Shown one piece after another: positions 13,160 to 26,699 of a stretch of 64,000 nt of DNA. Made by a program: the position numbers and the translations under genes. The notes below the pieces were generated by a model. That model did no database searches and was not told the origin of the DNA. It was given only the letters and a program-made list of their open reading frames with translations. Numbering within the stretch: position 1 is the stretch's first letter; every line of letters begins with the position of its first letter. Location of the stretch: NCBI GenBank assembly GCA_008508345.1, contig QNGE01000846.1, positions 26,734 to 90,733 of the forward strand. The letters run 5' to 3'. This DNA comes from Paragonimus westermani. Its lineage: Eukaryota; Platyhelminthes; Trematoda; Plagiorchiida; Troglotrematidae.

Positions 13160-16100
13160 CTAAAGTGAGCGAAGCTCGAATGTTGTGTTTCTTCTCATAG
13201 AGGACTTAATGAAAGTGCTTGGAAATGTAACGGCTGCAATCGGTTTTGAGTGGTGTACAATTTACACCGACCAAAATATTCTCTACTGCTCAACGGTGAT
13301 TACATAAAGTGTTTACGTTTAGAATGTATCTACTTGATGCCATTGTCTGCCAGAGGCGTAAATTAGCTGAAAGCTGATTGGTTTTTAATGTTTAGATAAC
13401 CGACCAGTTTTAAAAAATGATCGCGAAGAAAAATTAATTTCACCAATGAAGCCAAGCGATTTTGACCTCCTAAACACAACAAATCTCACCGTCTAGATCT
13501 CGTGAATGTTAAAAAAGAACCCACTACAGATTGCGAACAGATACCATTTGGGAAATCGTATGCGAGATGTTGCGTCTACTGTGGTAGAGTGAAACTGTGT
13601 GGGAGCTGAACATTCATTTCGCTTTTCAACAAAGCCAATCAGAAGAGTTTATTTCTGTCGAGCGTGTGTGATGAAACATTGAATGAAGCCAACGTTTTTA
13701 CTTCAAAGTATGTGCAGTTTTGCTAGCCTGAAAGAGAAATCCCAATTCGGGGATCAAAGTTTACCGTCCGTACTTTCATGACGAGGTCATAGTCACGGGG
13801 TAACAACAATAAAGGAGGACTTCCATCGAATTGTCTAAAATAGGACAAGCGTAAGATCAACTGACTGGCGTCGAATGTGGTGTATTTTTCGGTAAAATCA
13901 CGCATTGAATATTTGAACAAACGTCATTCAAAAGGATTGGACTATTGACACTTGCTTGATTGCGGACAGATGAAAAAATTAAGCTCACATAAGCCAGAAC
14001 AAATTCACTTGGAAAGAGTTCATTGTTTCGTGGATATTCTAACAGGAATTTGTGAAATTTGACCATGAGTATGAATTCTGTGTAAACTGACCCTGTCTGA
14101 CCTCCACAAACGGATTGTATGCTTTTGTCAAGGAGAGCATGGATGAACTGTCCCGAATAAATGGCGGGCAACTTCTTGATTCTCACGTCAGTTTATTGCC
14201 ACATTACGTCACATGTCTCAGCCCAGTCATGCGATGCCCCCGTGATTGCATGCAGTGTTTCCATTTCACGGGCTACCTGCGTTGGATCGGTTAACGTGTA
14301 TTATGAATTTAAACCCAAGACAAACTTCGGGAAAAGGTCGCCTCAGAAATTACTTAAAGAGACCGAGGTATATAGTTTTACGGTCAAGCTGGTGGTCACT
14401 CTAGACGAGAATGATGTGTAATCCGAGTCCACCTATGTTATGTTCCATCACGAATGGTATGGTAAATTACTGCATAAAAATTCACCGGGGGTTTGGAAAT
14501 AGCACTCCCTACTAGCTGTTTATGAAGGTAACTAATCCAAATTAGAATCATTGTTTCGTCCTGGTTACTTTTCTAATTTCCCTTGGTGGCCTCCAAAAAT
14601 ATAAACATTCCTCTTTTGTTTGTGATATTCAAATACGCAGTACATTCCAATCCTTTGACCCTATAAATGAACGTGGTATGTTTACCTCGGGCGCAAATAT
14701 TTGTCAACACCGCGCGATATTATAAGTTCGTCATAGGGTGTAGGTGATTTCATCCACAATTAACCAGTTTTTAGTTTCGGCTATATCTAGGATAAAACCT
14801 CGTTGTTCATCTATGTCACTAGAACGCTTGACAATTTTCGAGAGGAGTAAAATAGTACCTGTCAGTTTGCGCAATTTAAAACAGCGTCGTTTATCCAGCT
14901 GAAAATACGGAGGAATGGACTATAAACAATATTAATAAAAAAGACCAGATTTTAAATATAGGGACACTACTACTTAATTATACACTTCACCTCAAGCGTT
15001 TGTGATTAACGTTTTGAAAAACGACTGTTTATCTGTTGGACTGACAATACGCCTGCAGTAATACAATCATTGATGGCTACTAGTGTTAGCAAGAGGACTT
15101 TTCGCTGAAAGAATGCACATAAAATGATCAATTTTACTGGGCTTTACAAAAGTGTAGCGCAATGTCGACTAGATTTAAGCAACAACAAATTGTTTAGTTT
15201 CGAAAACTAACAACTTGAGAATGTCGCATTTCATCAAAACTCTTTTGTAGTCATCTTTCTGGATATGTAGCTTCTGAACGACATCCAACTGTTACTAATA
15301 AACAGTTTTCCGCAGGTACTGTTATTTAAGAGAAATCGTAGATGTGCAGTCAACTGGCCAGGTGAAAAGTGACCACTTTTAAATAATCTATCAGCGCACT
15401 TTGTGCTTCAACTCTCTTTATTTTGCTTGGTTTTACTAACGGAGGTAGCCTAGCCTCAAAGAAAGGTATATGGTAAGTGGCCAGCAGTTTCGTCACCAGG
15501 CAGTAAGACTTAAGTTACTTCATTGAATGCAGCTAAACAAGGCAATTTGTCACCAGTCCAGTAATGTTTTCAATTTAGCAGAATTTTAAAAGTCTGCGAT
15601 TTGCACGTTACTTTCCTAAGTTGTATTTGGTGTAGCTTGAAATTTTGAGGCCTCTAGGATGACACTCACTTGAATTTTATTCTCAGTTTGCCAAACATAG
15701 ATGTGAAGGCAAGCAAACAAATGATTAAACCAATTTGCCGCTACAGTAACTCCGTAAACTAAATCCTGGTACACAGGTTTAGTGTGTAGTGAAATTGAGT
15801 GAAGCGTTGCATTTTCATGTATTTGATAATCTGCATGAAAACCAAATGTGATCGGGCGCTTCATCAAATTAAACTGATTTACGACTGTGATGCCAATCTT
15901 CCTGTTCAAGAGCGGTTTCTACACCCATCTCACAACAAATTTGCAGTTTACTTTTCAATAAACCCTTCCAAATATCACTAGCGTCCAATAGGCGATTGAA
16001 AATCAGGGTTAGTCCGTCAGTGAAGCGAAACAGGCGGTGTGTGCTTTAGCGATCCAACGAATGGTTAGTTGCATATAACACCCTCATGTAATATGAGCAA

Positions 16101-18380
16101 TGTATCGGTTACATCTTTACACGATAAACTAACCATTTATTCACCAAAGACTTTTTCATATCCAACTGGATTTGCTCCCAAAATTGCTTCAATAACTCCT
16201 TGAATGCATTCAAGTGACGTTTCGTAAAACTACCTATTTTGAGTGATAATTGTTAGTAGTTCCAAATGGCAAACAGAACAGATATGAGGAAATATACTGT
16301 GCATTGTGAGGATGATGGTGATTAGAAACAACACTAGCGTCCAGGTTTTATGGCTTATCTGGAATACACAAACCTGATTGACACACAGGAACTTAAGCAA
16401 ATTTTTGTCTCGTACATTCAAACATCTAGAGAAGTGAACGAAATATTCTCTGAGGAATTCTGCACAATATATAATCAATTGGAAAGAGCCTATATTAAGC
16501 CCAGGGGAATGTCTGATCACTCTTAACATTGTCTCGCTTTTTCTCACAATTCCTGTGCGAGAAGCTATGCTCGTGATTCATCAGCTGGTCATAGGCCGAC
16601 TTATCCATTGGTGAGTTTGAGAAAGCTGCGGAATTTTGATTACCGTCCACCCTCTTTTACCGTTAAAGGGATGTTCCATCAGCAGACAGGTGCAGTTTCA
16701 GCAGACTAGCTCATCTCCCACGCTGTTGTCAAATAGTTCAAGCAAGACTAGGAAGGCAAGTTACAATCCAGTTTCCCTCTTCCGTCTAGAATTTGATGGA
16801 GGTGTGTTGATGATAATTTATTCGAGATATGCACAGAAGTACTGTATAAAATTGGGGCACGCACAAGTGTCTCTTATCTGCACATCAAATTTCCGATTAA
16901 ACTTGGATAGTCGAACTAAGGATTGAGTTCTCTGGGTTACAGAATATGCAAAAGAACCGATGGTAAACTGCAGATGAGCCTGTTTGAAAAGAAAACTCCA
17001 TCCAATGGGAACCTTTCCTTTGGCTCAGAATATCTCACATACATTAAGAAGTAGTCCGACTCTGTAACTAATCCGTTTCAAGGTTGAATCTTGGAAAGAT
17101 TATAAAGTTGCGGGATGAAAACTAAAAGGAAACTGCTGATGTGACAAGGTGTTGCGTCCAAATAAGGTGGTCGTCTGTATCAAGATGGACGACATCAGAA
17201 ATAGACTGTCGATAGCTTCTATTCCTTAAAAAATACATATGGTAAGCTTGTACGGTGTCTAAACCGGTGTAACATCAAAATGGTTTTTAAGGCCACAAAC
17301 AAGGTACACAGCAAGTAATTCCACTTGAGTGGTCAGGCGGTTTACATCACACTAAGTGTATAGGTTGTCAAGCCTCTCACATTAGACAGGCCCGTGGTCA
17401 GCTAGCAGTACGCACAAGAGATGACTAACGACAATTAGCAGCAAGGGAATTTAAAACGATTCCGTTAATGCTGCACATTCCAATCTCAACCAAAGTAACA
17501 TTGGCTTCGATCATCTCATTTTATTAAAAGGTGGTTCAGGTGATTACGAGGCAATTCCAGCGATTGGGATCTGTTGACCTCATATCAACCATAGGAGGTG
17601 AACCGTTCGGATAGCTTGTAATCGTCGGTGATCTGGCATGATAATGCCTACAAACACATACATGTTTGGTAACATCCTTTTCCAAATTTGGATGTGCGAA
17701 ACCAAAGGATGCCTACCCCAAGTGACTTGTGATGCACCATTTGTGACCACACTCACCCACAAAGTATCCAGCGCAAATCCGAAAAAAATAAGACGGGAAA
17801 TTATGTGTGATCCAACTGGTCAACGCTGGTTAGCCACATAGTAGTCCAGTATGAAAATGAAGTCATTATGTTTTGGCAACAAAAATCAGACTTCGATGGG
17901 AGATTTAAACTGGTAGTAAAAATACCGAAAGCATAAGGTAAGAATTAGTTCACTTTAGGAGGAAAAACAAATCAGGACATTCATCATGCAGTGCGACAAG
18001 GAATTTGAAGAAAAGAAACGTTAAAAATCCTACAATTACCCAGGTTTGTAAAAAGCAGAATCGGTGGCCCACTAGACGACGTCGGTCGTCAATTGATATG
18101 GACGAAAAGGTAGATATAACTAAAACAACCTGTCTGAGCCTAACGTACTCGTCGTCTTCTCAGTGACAATATAGTGTGAGTAGGTTGATGACCTAACTAT
18201 CCGGGATGATCAACGCATTTACTTCAAAGTCATAGTTAGTGCTTTTGCGTACCTCCTCCTTGAACTAACACCCACACAGTTACCGTTCGTTGAAATTCTT
18301 ACTGTCCACATGTATTGTATTCTTGCAAATGATCCGGTTCACGCCATCTCACAAACTAAACTTCTTAATACATCGCCAAA
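13160..18380. other. No recognisable gene
   Basis: Frames up to about 109 codons occur (minus 13857-14186, minus 16230-16547, plus 16636-16926), none with a recognised domain. No tRNA-like or retroelement motif was found. Parts are very AT-rich, especially 14450-15100. Confidence 0.45.
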
Positions 18381-18399
18381 GGCTTACTTGGATTTTACA

Positions 18400-19174
18400 T
18401 TAATATCGCAACTTTCGAACGTTAACAGTTCGCTTATCTGCTTTGAGGTGCCAGTACAGCAGCTGCTTTGGAGTCCATTTGTCACCAGCTCTGTAGACGT
18501 ATCTTAGCCAAAGAAGCTGGATGGGCTTCAGCATGGCCTCAGTCCCATCTGTATCTGCTTCATGAGTTAACTCAGTGTCCGGAGCCACGTTAGATCATTG
18601 AATACCCAAGATGTGTCTTACACATTGCAAGCAAAGGCCGTTTAGATATCGCAACTTCCGCTGAATCAATATTCAGATTTCACTGCAGTGCAACAGTCTA
18701 AATATCATTACTGAACAGTAGCTTTGTTTCCATTTTCTGGTTTTGGTTCCTTCGGACAGGTCTTTCATATCGTCTGAAAACAGAACTGGCAACTTGCAGT
18801 CCACAGAAAAATTTGTTGACAGATTGCTGTCCAGGCATTTGATTTATGCACAGTCGTCCAGAATATCGTGACTGGTGCGAATTCCATGCGCAGGTACCTA
18901 AGATCTGCTCAGGGAAGAACGGAAGAGAAAATATCTCACATCTCTCGATATCTGAATAAAAGTTTAACGTCACGGTCGCAAAAACTATGACCAGTTGGCT
19001 GATGTTCCTCTTGACTGTGTGATAATAAAGTACTGCCACTTCCAAACAATGGCGTGCACGCTGTCCAATGACATTATCTTCATGGGACGCCGGAACGCCG
19101 ATTGTTTTACGTGCGACCATCAATTGAACATCATCGTCTACGTTATGAATGGTAACAGTTAGCTTTGCGGTCAA
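18400..19174 (-). pseudogene. LINE reverse transcriptase C-terminal fragment
   Basis: Read on the minus strand, 18588-18400 encodes WLRYVYRAGDKWTPKQLL, a degenerate version of the LINE signature QLRWxGHVxRMxDxRxPKxxLYGEL found C-terminal to the RT palm. Upstream, 19174-18700 is open for 158 codons and includes ASSVFRRYERPVRRNQNQK, which matches the region where these elements carry an AF.RL..R.W.N..L...TK stretch. Between the two frames lie stops and frame changes. The catalytic FADD box is not preserved in what I can read. No function remains; the value of this piece is as a marker of the element's orientation and age. Confidence 0.55.
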
Positions 19175-19249
19175 CTATAAGCTGAATGGATTTGTAACTG
19201 GGACATAACTACTTAACGCCAGTGATAAAGTCAAAATCATGAGGTTGAT

Positions 19250-19588
19250 CTACACAACTACCACCATACCCAGATGCAACACTTCAATCAAACCGACGAA
19301 TTCACTTAGACATCCAACCGTGCAGGACGCCGTCGACAGTACCTCACGGCTTACGGATTCAAACGTTCCAGTAACTAACACCAAGAGCACCGGACTCAGA
19401 ATTTCTGCAGATTTGTTCAAACAGAATTCCTGCAAGAACCATCCCGAATCAACCCATGGGACAGGTGCCGTGATAAGTGTCACTGCTTTGCTCGCCCTCT
19501 TACGTTTAGACAGAAGTAAGATCAGGAGATTTTTGTACCCATGAAGAATCGTTTCCTTTTCACAGATGAAGTGAACCGACGGAAGCAA
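19250..19588 (-). pseudogene. Probable LINE linker / RT N-terminal fragment
   Basis: A 112-codon open frame on the minus strand contains WFLQEFCLNKSAEILSPVL, similar to the GxPxWxLKExxxxLAxxLxxLFNxSL region that precedes RT motif 1 in many LINEs. It lies exactly where that region is expected between the endonuclease and RT fragments of the same decayed element. The similarity alone is weak, and position is the stronger argument. An antisense frame of 101 codons at 19239-19544 overlaps it and has no motif. Confidence 0.35.
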
Positions 19589-20149
19589 ACCATATATTAA
19601 AACCGGGTTTCCGTGCCTCCAAAGTTCCCCGGCAACGTATCTTTACGTGCAAGCCATCTGTTTCGCAGTTGTTCAGCAGTCTTCCGTGCGTCTGTCAAAT
19701 CCCGGAGGAGGGCAGATGACTGTTTGATAATTTGTTGTTACAAGCTATTATCCACTATCCAGTCAGCGGTGGCCTGCCAGTTTAGTTAACCACTAAGATG
19801 CTTGCGCCAGACGTTAAAGTTGCCCTCGGATTGTGTGCACAAATCACCGGAGTATCTGTCGCTCAATGCTTTTGTAAACTAAAACAAATCGTCGTGAGCG
19901 AATCACAAAATTCTTTGTGCACTCAACTCTCAGAATATCCGTGCTTAAACTCATATCGCCTTTTTCGCCAATCAGCTTTGATTCCGTGTGGTCCTTCAAA
20001 AAGTTTTATACGAGCACTCCGACATGTGGTTCCTTCGTCTTCATTGCTCGGGTACATAGTGAAACCAGCAGACATTTCCTTCTCATACTACGCTCTAAAT
20101 AACCTCACCTTTAACCTTGAACTAGTTCGGGCATTTTTAACTCTGAACA

Positions 20150-21120
20150 TCAATCTTCTCGATGGCTGCCGGTGTGCTCTGCTTCATAAAGTGCTAAAAC
20201 ACGGGGGAATAGGTAAGGGGGCGTCTTTGAAACGAACGGCAGCTGTAAGCTGAAACTTTTTCCTCGTCTGCGAGCTCCCCAGCCGCTTGATATCAAGGTT
20301 ATGTCATTGTCCGAATCATCTATAATAAACGAGTTTGCACACATAAACAAGCGGCTAAAGCCTGACCTGCTATATTCAGCTCCATGCACCACCAACGTGT
20401 TACACACTTTGCGAGTGCCGCGCTGTTGCAAGTGATCAACCACATGGTGATGGGCGCTTTGCGGAGGAGTCCAGTTCGTGATATCGTTCGCTCTTAGCTG
20501 GAACCAGGTGTTCGTGCAAACCAAACCGTGAGTAGCACTCCTGTGAAGCAAGTGATCACCGTTCTGGTTGACCGCACCAATGCTGTGTTGTCCGAGGGTG
20601 CCAATCCAGGTTGTTGAGTAGCTCCCAACTCACATGTTGAAGTCACTAAGAACAATCAATCAACCACTCACCGATGTCAGGCGGGTTGCGGTGTACAGCT
20701 GATCATAGAACTGGTTCTTTTTATCAACGCTATGGCACATAGACCATGAGAACTAGAAATCGCTACAGATTTACCTTGATCGAATAGCAGGCGTATAAAC
20801 TTGTTTTAGGAACTGATGCCATGTAGTTCGCCTATTACCGAGTAGTTCATTCGGTCAGCGACTGCGAAGCAGACATGATGCTCGTGAGCACCTTTTACTA
20901 GGTAAACCACTCAGCAGAAGATGTACCAAACCCTTACTTCTCAAGACTTACATTGATCTGCAAGCCCTGTCTTGTTCCGTGCTGCAAAGTTGGTGACGTA
21001 GCTGTTTAGTCCGGTGCACTTTCCTGGCTATCTGGTTTTGTATCGAACCAACAACGTGCTCACATTCCGTTTTGCAACCGCCAGCGTGCTACGACCGCGA
21101 GCAGGCTTGAGGTTGATTTG
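20150..21120 (-). pseudogene. LINE endonuclease domain remnant
   Basis: The start at about 21115-21030 reads LAVAKRNVSTLLVRYKTR, the degenerate form of the ATWNVRTLL motif that opens the apurinic endonuclease of LINEs; the tryptophan has been replaced. Further along, 20780-20600 carries an FYDQL-like stretch and a broken GDFN box. 20551-20300 reads GLVCTNTWFQLRANDITNW followed by PPQSAHHHVVD, matching the LxxxNTxFxxxxxxxxTW.HP.S..W...DY block of the endonuclease core. At least four stops or frame changes interrupt the domain. The enzyme would have nicked target DNA for target-primed reverse transcription; this copy cannot. Confidence 0.6.
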
Positions 21121-21404
21121 AGGGGTTCCGGCCAAAGTATCTGACTCAACAGTGTTCCCGCGGGACGAACGGAAGTGGGCTTCTCTTAGAGGACCCTTCT
21201 CAATTATGTTGACTCAAAAGTCTAACTCATCTGACGACGAGGGGCAAACCTGTTTCAAAGGTATGGTGAATACGATGTTAACGTCTGATTCCAATTTTTG
21301 TTATGAGAGGGAGATGTTCTGTTAACCACATTAAGCTTACGAGAATTAGTGTGGGTTTTTTGACCACACAGGATAATTCGCCGATGGTCACGGCTAACCA
21401 TTAG

Positions 21405-21480
21405 ACAAAGAACTGGTGTTCAGTTGGATAACGGTGTTGACTCGCTAAGGGAGACCGGTTCGTTCCCTCACTTAGGTCAC
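21405..21480 (+). repeat. tRNA-like segment (possible SINE head)
   Basis: TTCAGTTGGATAAC resembles a tRNA D-arm/A-box, and GGTTCGTTCCC about 30 bases later resembles a B-box with T-loop. No convincing acceptor stem closes the fold, so this is not an intact tRNA gene. A decayed tRNA gene or the head of a SINE are both possible. Confidence 0.35.
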
Positions 21481-24400
21481 CTCAACCTGGTGATTCCAAA
21501 CAAGGAAGAAACCAGTCTTGGAGTGCCGGTTGGAGGATGAGCATCAAAGAGCCCTACAACCAGGATGTTCTTTGTTCCAGGGTTTCTTTTTTAACCTCCT
21601 CAATTCGTACACCGGAGATGGCAGTGCTGTAACTATTAATATAGCTCTGCCGTAGGCTCACAGGCCCATGCCTCACTACTTACATACAATCCTATGCGGT
21701 TGACTGATTTTTCCTCGGTATTCTCATTTTAACCTACCTAACATGGTCACACAGTCGATATGCACCTCCGGAACAAATCAACACACATGTTTTGACCCCC
21801 CGCCAGTATAACAGAGAATGTCAGAATAGGTCACGGGCGCGCGAACACAAACGTTGCGTAACTAGCTCACCTATGTCCTGTTCCATAGTATCATATAATA
21901 CTTTTGAACGCGTATTTTACCACATACTATCTACAAACAATAGCTAAATATTGTGTGGAACGAAATGACCGGTGATTGTTGTTTAACCTTGGCACTTTTG
22001 ATTGAAGCACCATTTAATTAGTCAGTCTAACACAAAGGAGCATGCAGCCAGGATGGTTTGATGAATCGGGTGAAAATTCCTCCGAAGGTCCATCGAAAGC
22101 AATAAAAGCTGTCTTTCCAGTGGGCAGAAACGGATAGAAAACTGTGATTATTGCGGCACGGTCAAATGATACTGAGAAGTGTTTTTAAAATCTCCAACCT
22201 TTCAACAGAAAGAAGGGCAAGAACTCACGTTTAGATTTGAATAATGGAAAAACATTAGTGTCATGAACGGTTTTACAAAAACAAGGTGAATTATTGTTGT
22301 TCTCTCAAACTTGGGTAAAAATACGTGATTTGATGTCATTTAATAAGTTGTCGATTATGTGAATAAAGGTAGGCAGTAGAATGGGGAAGTCTGTTGTGAC
22401 CGCACGCCAGCGGACCAGAAATGCTAATCCGACAGGAGACCTCAAAATAACGCCGTAGATAAACTAAGTGTTTTAATTTAAATAACAAAATGTGGTAGGT
22501 GGTGTATTAATATGCACCGAATATACACAGGATGATTAGGCGAAGCCAGATTATAGTCGTACATCGAAGTAGCATACTTACCATGGATGCCTACCTCATT
22601 TTGTGGAATTTGCAACTATCTGCTTTAAGTGATAGTTGAGTAGTACGGCCAGTACAGCACTATCCCACCTAGCGAATGGGAGAAACTTAATTTCTTTCTA
22701 ATGCATAGTGCCTTTATTTTCTATAGGCTATTATTTTGTACAGAAAGCTTTTACCATAGTTTGGGCAGATGAGTTTGTGACGAAACATTTCTTTACGGTA
22801 GTGGAGGACTGCAATGCGATCACCCAAACAAAAACCGCTTTACACTGTATTTATGAGGTTGGCCAGCATTAAATTTGAATCTGGAAGTTTTGAAGAGGAG
22901 TGGAATCAGACGAACTTCTGGTACTGTCAGTCACATGGATCTGAAGTGGAGTGAAATTTGGTTTGCGTTGGAAAGTAGGATTTAGCAGAGTACAAGCCAG
23001 GTGAGTGACAAACTTCACATCCTAGAATAGTAACTTAGGGCAATCGAAGTGCATGATAGGACAAAACCTGATTTTTGATAACCTTAGTATAAAGTGATTG
23101 AAATGCTGCAGAACGGTGATCGATATCTGTCTTCTGTGTAGCATCCGGATGCCATATGAGTTACTGGACAGTGGGGTGGATAACTCTATAACAATATTTG
23201 CTCAACATACTGCTCGACAAATTTTATAAGCCTAAAGTCTCCCCAATTCATATACATTACCCGAACAATGATGACCAACTGCATTATGCAGTGGAACTGC
23301 TGACCATTATGCCATATGCTTCCAGTGGAGTTCGGGTTAACGAGTACACAGTATTGCAATTCGTATATTCTTTTGGTCATACTGACTGTGGGATACAACT
23401 TCAAAGGAGTACTATCCGACCGTGCTCACCAATACATATGCTGTAAATACTTCGGAGGTTATGAGCGCAGTTGTTGATGTATTTACTGTTAACCTGTGAT
23501 ACACTTAGATTACCTAAACACAGACTGTCGACGAGAAAACGACCTTGACTTTTCAGTTGGCTCTTACCACATGCTGTTTGGAAATGTAAGCAATTAATGT
23601 AAAACAGTGGGAAATGGATGGCTACGTGTTTCATGCAATTAAATCGTTATAAGTTATATTTACCTCTAACAGTCAACCTGCAACTTAAGGATAGCTCTGC
23701 GTGACCACGAGTTTTGTGCACGCGTTTGAATAAGGGTTGGTGGATGAAGTCCGGGGACTGATATCTTACTCGAGGCATCTGGGATTTTCTGTTTAACTCA
23801 GTGCTGCTTCATCCATTTATTCAACAACATCAACACAAATGTTTTGGCAATGTCGCTTAAAAAGGGAGTTATTTAAAACCTGTTCATCTTGGAGCTAGTG
23901 AATTTAGTACCCTGTCCACTTCGTTCATTCACAACTACACCACTATCATGTCAAGTCGTTTTACGTCGCTGCTTCACAGTCCACCACAGAGATGCAAGAA
24001 AAATTGTTCGTGTTATTTCGCAAGAGGCACTGGCACTAGTCCATTAGAGACTGCAATACGGACTGTAATATGGTATAAAGAACACAATATTTGTGAGGTG
24101 ACATCAATTCGTACACTCGTGTCAATCAAAAGTGCGTAACATTTAAAAAGGGCAACCAAACGACTAAATGATTAACCGAAAAGTGTCAGTGATTTCTTAG
24201 AATTCGCCACATCTAGGTCAATAAAAACTAGGCAAGCGTAAGTTTTACTCCTTCTGGGTGAACAATAGTGGTTTGAGACGGGTGAGTAAAAAAGCTTTAG
24301 TTCGTGTTTAGCAGGTTGACGCCAATCTAGATCGCGATCACACAAAACGATGCAGTTAGTTCTGCACTATTTCTGATTAGAGTAAACTGTCTAGTGACAA

Positions 24401-24770
24401 GTGGTGTTGTACGTCAGGTGGCTGATTCAGAGCTATTGTCCGCTTTCTTTATAACAGAAGCAGTAGACTCCAGTTACAGCTCCTAAATAATGCGTATCGT
24501 TGTCACAGCCCAGAATAAAACACCGGCCATACTTTCATGCTGAGCACTGTGCCACCGGCCATAAATTAGGTAAGACCAAATTATTACACTTGGACCCTCG
24601 ATCACTTTCGCCCGTAAGTAATGGTCACGTTGCTCGATCGCCTGGACAAGAGAGGCAATAACTTTACCATTAAATTCGGTCGATAACCCCGTGATTAGAA
24701 CATTCAGGACAGGTCGAAATCTTCGACCTCATTAAACCTGTTAGGTGATACTTCAGATTAGTGATGAGTA
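21481..24770. other. No recognisable gene
   Basis: The stretch is AT-rich with short frames only. Two direct copies of accggccata lie close together near 24510-24550. Minus- and plus-strand frames of 72-82 codons around 23186-23634 overlap each other and have no motif. Confidence 0.45.
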
Positions 24771-24780
24771 ATGAGGGATT

Positions 24781-24992
24781 TGGTTGATATCAAGTTGAAG
24801 ATCCCTTAAATTTGATCACAGCCTTCACATTCAGAGAGAATTTCCCAACCAGCCTCCTTCGAAAATAAACACCGGATTCAAGTTTTGCTTTTACGAGAGC
24901 TTGTCATTACTAACGAGGTAAGAACTCTGGCCACATATTCATGAGGCAACCGTGTTGACCACTGCACGACTGGTCTCACATTAAGCACGACT
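24781..24992 (-). mobile_element. tRNA-derived SINE, copy B
   Basis: Read on the minus strand, the head runs gtcgtgcttaatgtgag, then GCAGTGGTCAACACGG and TTGCCTCATGA, nearly the same as the head at 61084-61140. The body has the block shared with the other copies (aggctggttgggaaa, gaaggctgtgatcaaat). The B box is poor here (gccagagttcttacc). The extended similarity upstream of the A box to the 61084 copy suggests that the element's true 5' end lies near the gtcgtgc motif. Confidence 0.65.
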
Positions 24993-25799
24993 GAATGACC
25001 GTATACTTGTTTGTAACTAAAGCTGACATTGTCCGATCATCTTGATGGAAGGTACGGCAACTTTCCTGTTACGTCCAAACGGTAACCCCAATATGCAGCC
25101 TTTTCTTCAAGTTGAAATTATAAGTCATTGACCTGGTGGGCGGTATTTTGATTACTAATAAGTAGTACTGGGAGATTTCGTTTCACATGAATTGAACAAC
25201 ACTTGCAAATAACTGCAGCTTCCTCATTCCTGTAAACTCTTGTACCATTCAGTTGAAAAAAAGAGCCAAGTGTGTGTTAGAACTTGTTGGGAGCGCCTAT
25301 CAATGACTTGTTTACCAAGCCGTCCTTCTGTCCTTCCAGTGTACGTGACACTGCAGTTATATGCAAACAATTAGATATGATGACTGGTGGAGAGAACGGA
25401 CTCTGGCATTTAAACTATTATCAAGGAAACGCCTATGTTTTGTGCATGGAAACCCGATCCTCCTATGGCGTTAGTTCCATTTAACTCAGCATAAAGACAG
25501 TTTTTTCCACCTAATCAACAAGTTTTCACCTGGCTATTCTTCTCAAGTGGACAACAACCTGGGCCTTTTTTGGAAATGTAGTTGGCTATGACGATGGATG
25601 AACGCATCAGGATAATTGTTTTAGTATAGCACATCTTACTTTGTGCACAATCCTCTCCCTAAATATTATTGTATGAAACTTTTGCTTGCTCCGTAATACA
25701 CTTTTCGTACCTTATAGCATGTGCGCCACAGCGATAATAAGCTATGGAGATTAAGTTACCATTTTTCCCCCGTGAGTTTTTGGCACATCAGTTGTCTCA

Positions 25800-26360
25800 T
25801 CACTCTCCCCGCCTTCCATTAATTAGTACATCTACGGTAGTCAATGGGTTATCGTTCTCACACTCACCGTGGGGACAAATTTTAGGATAAGGCCAGCTAA
25901 AATTACTCAAAGATAATTCAAGTTTATTATGTCCACTGGCAACTGTTAAAATATCATTCATGTGTCTAATGTATGAAGCCACTTGACTGAATGCATCTGA
26001 GGTTTCTCTTTTCAAGTTCGCCTCGAAAATAGTAGCCAGCAATGGGTTCAGTGAAATTTCCATGGCGACCCCATAGATCTGCTCGTGATTATCCCCGTTT
26101 AAATAAAACGTAATATCCCATGTGCAAAAAAAACAGAATCCATGGTATTCGAGCCCACTATTCATGCGGAATGTAGGTGTGCCGAGATATGGTCACATGC
26201 AAAATCTATTGCTTCAATCAAAGCAACTTTTGGAACTTCGACTGAACACACTGGGGCTAAGGTACATCAATCGCTTCAAGAACTTTGTGTGGAACGTAAG
26301 TGTCTTGCTCAGCCATTTATTATAAGTTTCAAGATGTTTATCAGCCATCTAATAGACTAG
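25800..26360 (-). pseudogene. Penelope-like element reverse transcriptase fragment
   Basis: A 121-codon open frame (26165-25800) contains GVAMEISLNPLLATIF, the degenerate form of the PLE RT motif QxxGVAMGSPLxPLLANIF. The palm position normally reading YVDD follows, here changed to HMND, so catalytic aspartates are lost. The end (ICPHGECENDNPL, then DVLINGRR) matches the PLE sequence in which an E.E.N..L.FLD.L..R block follows the palm. Upstream, up to about 26360, frame-shifted pieces (EAIDFACDHIS) fit the region before the palm. PLE RTs copy the element by primed reverse transcription at nicked DNA. This fragment has a readable frame but mutated active-site residues. Confidence 0.7.
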
Positions 26361-26699
26361 TAAAGCGAAGGTATTCACGCCCAAAATGGGTGGAATACGT
26401 GCGTCGGGTTTTGTGGGCTTTTGGAAAGCCACACATTCATGGTGCGTTCAAACCAACCAGTTTAAGAGTGTGTTACTAGCTTATGTAACGACACCATGCA
26501 ACAATAACGTTTGTACCTCACATGTTGTTTGTTTCCCGACCAACGACTTAACATCAATAATTCTACCAGACACTAGGTATGTACCAATCAATCGAAACAC
26601 TACTTTGTCGATCGGTAGACATTTTTCTCTGACCGGAGACAATACAGGGGTAACTACCGTTTCGCGTGATCATGACGTGCATCCGCGTTAGCGTGTTGA

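Larger units (their letters stand above)
18390..21120 (-). mobile_element. Decayed LINE (RTE/CR1-like non-LTR retrotransposon), collinear
   Basis: Three pieces of a LINE polyprotein lie in the correct order on the minus strand: apurinic-type endonuclease (21115 to about 20150), the linker before the RT fingers (about 19590-19250), and the RT C-terminal/thumb part (19174-18390). The spacing of roughly 2.7 kb suits a single insertion of an element with an ORF of about 3 kb. Every domain is broken by stops and frameshifts, so the copy is an old, dead insertion. The long plus-strand frame at 19798-20253 is antisense to it and is probably not a gene. No poly-A tail or target-site duplication could be recognised at 18390. 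The family assignment between RTE and CR1 is uncertain. Confidence 0.6.

Noticed and set aside
19798..20253. 151-codon plus-strand open frame
   Set aside because: It lies antisense to the decayed LINE endonuclease and linker region and has no motif; long antisense frames are common over such elements.
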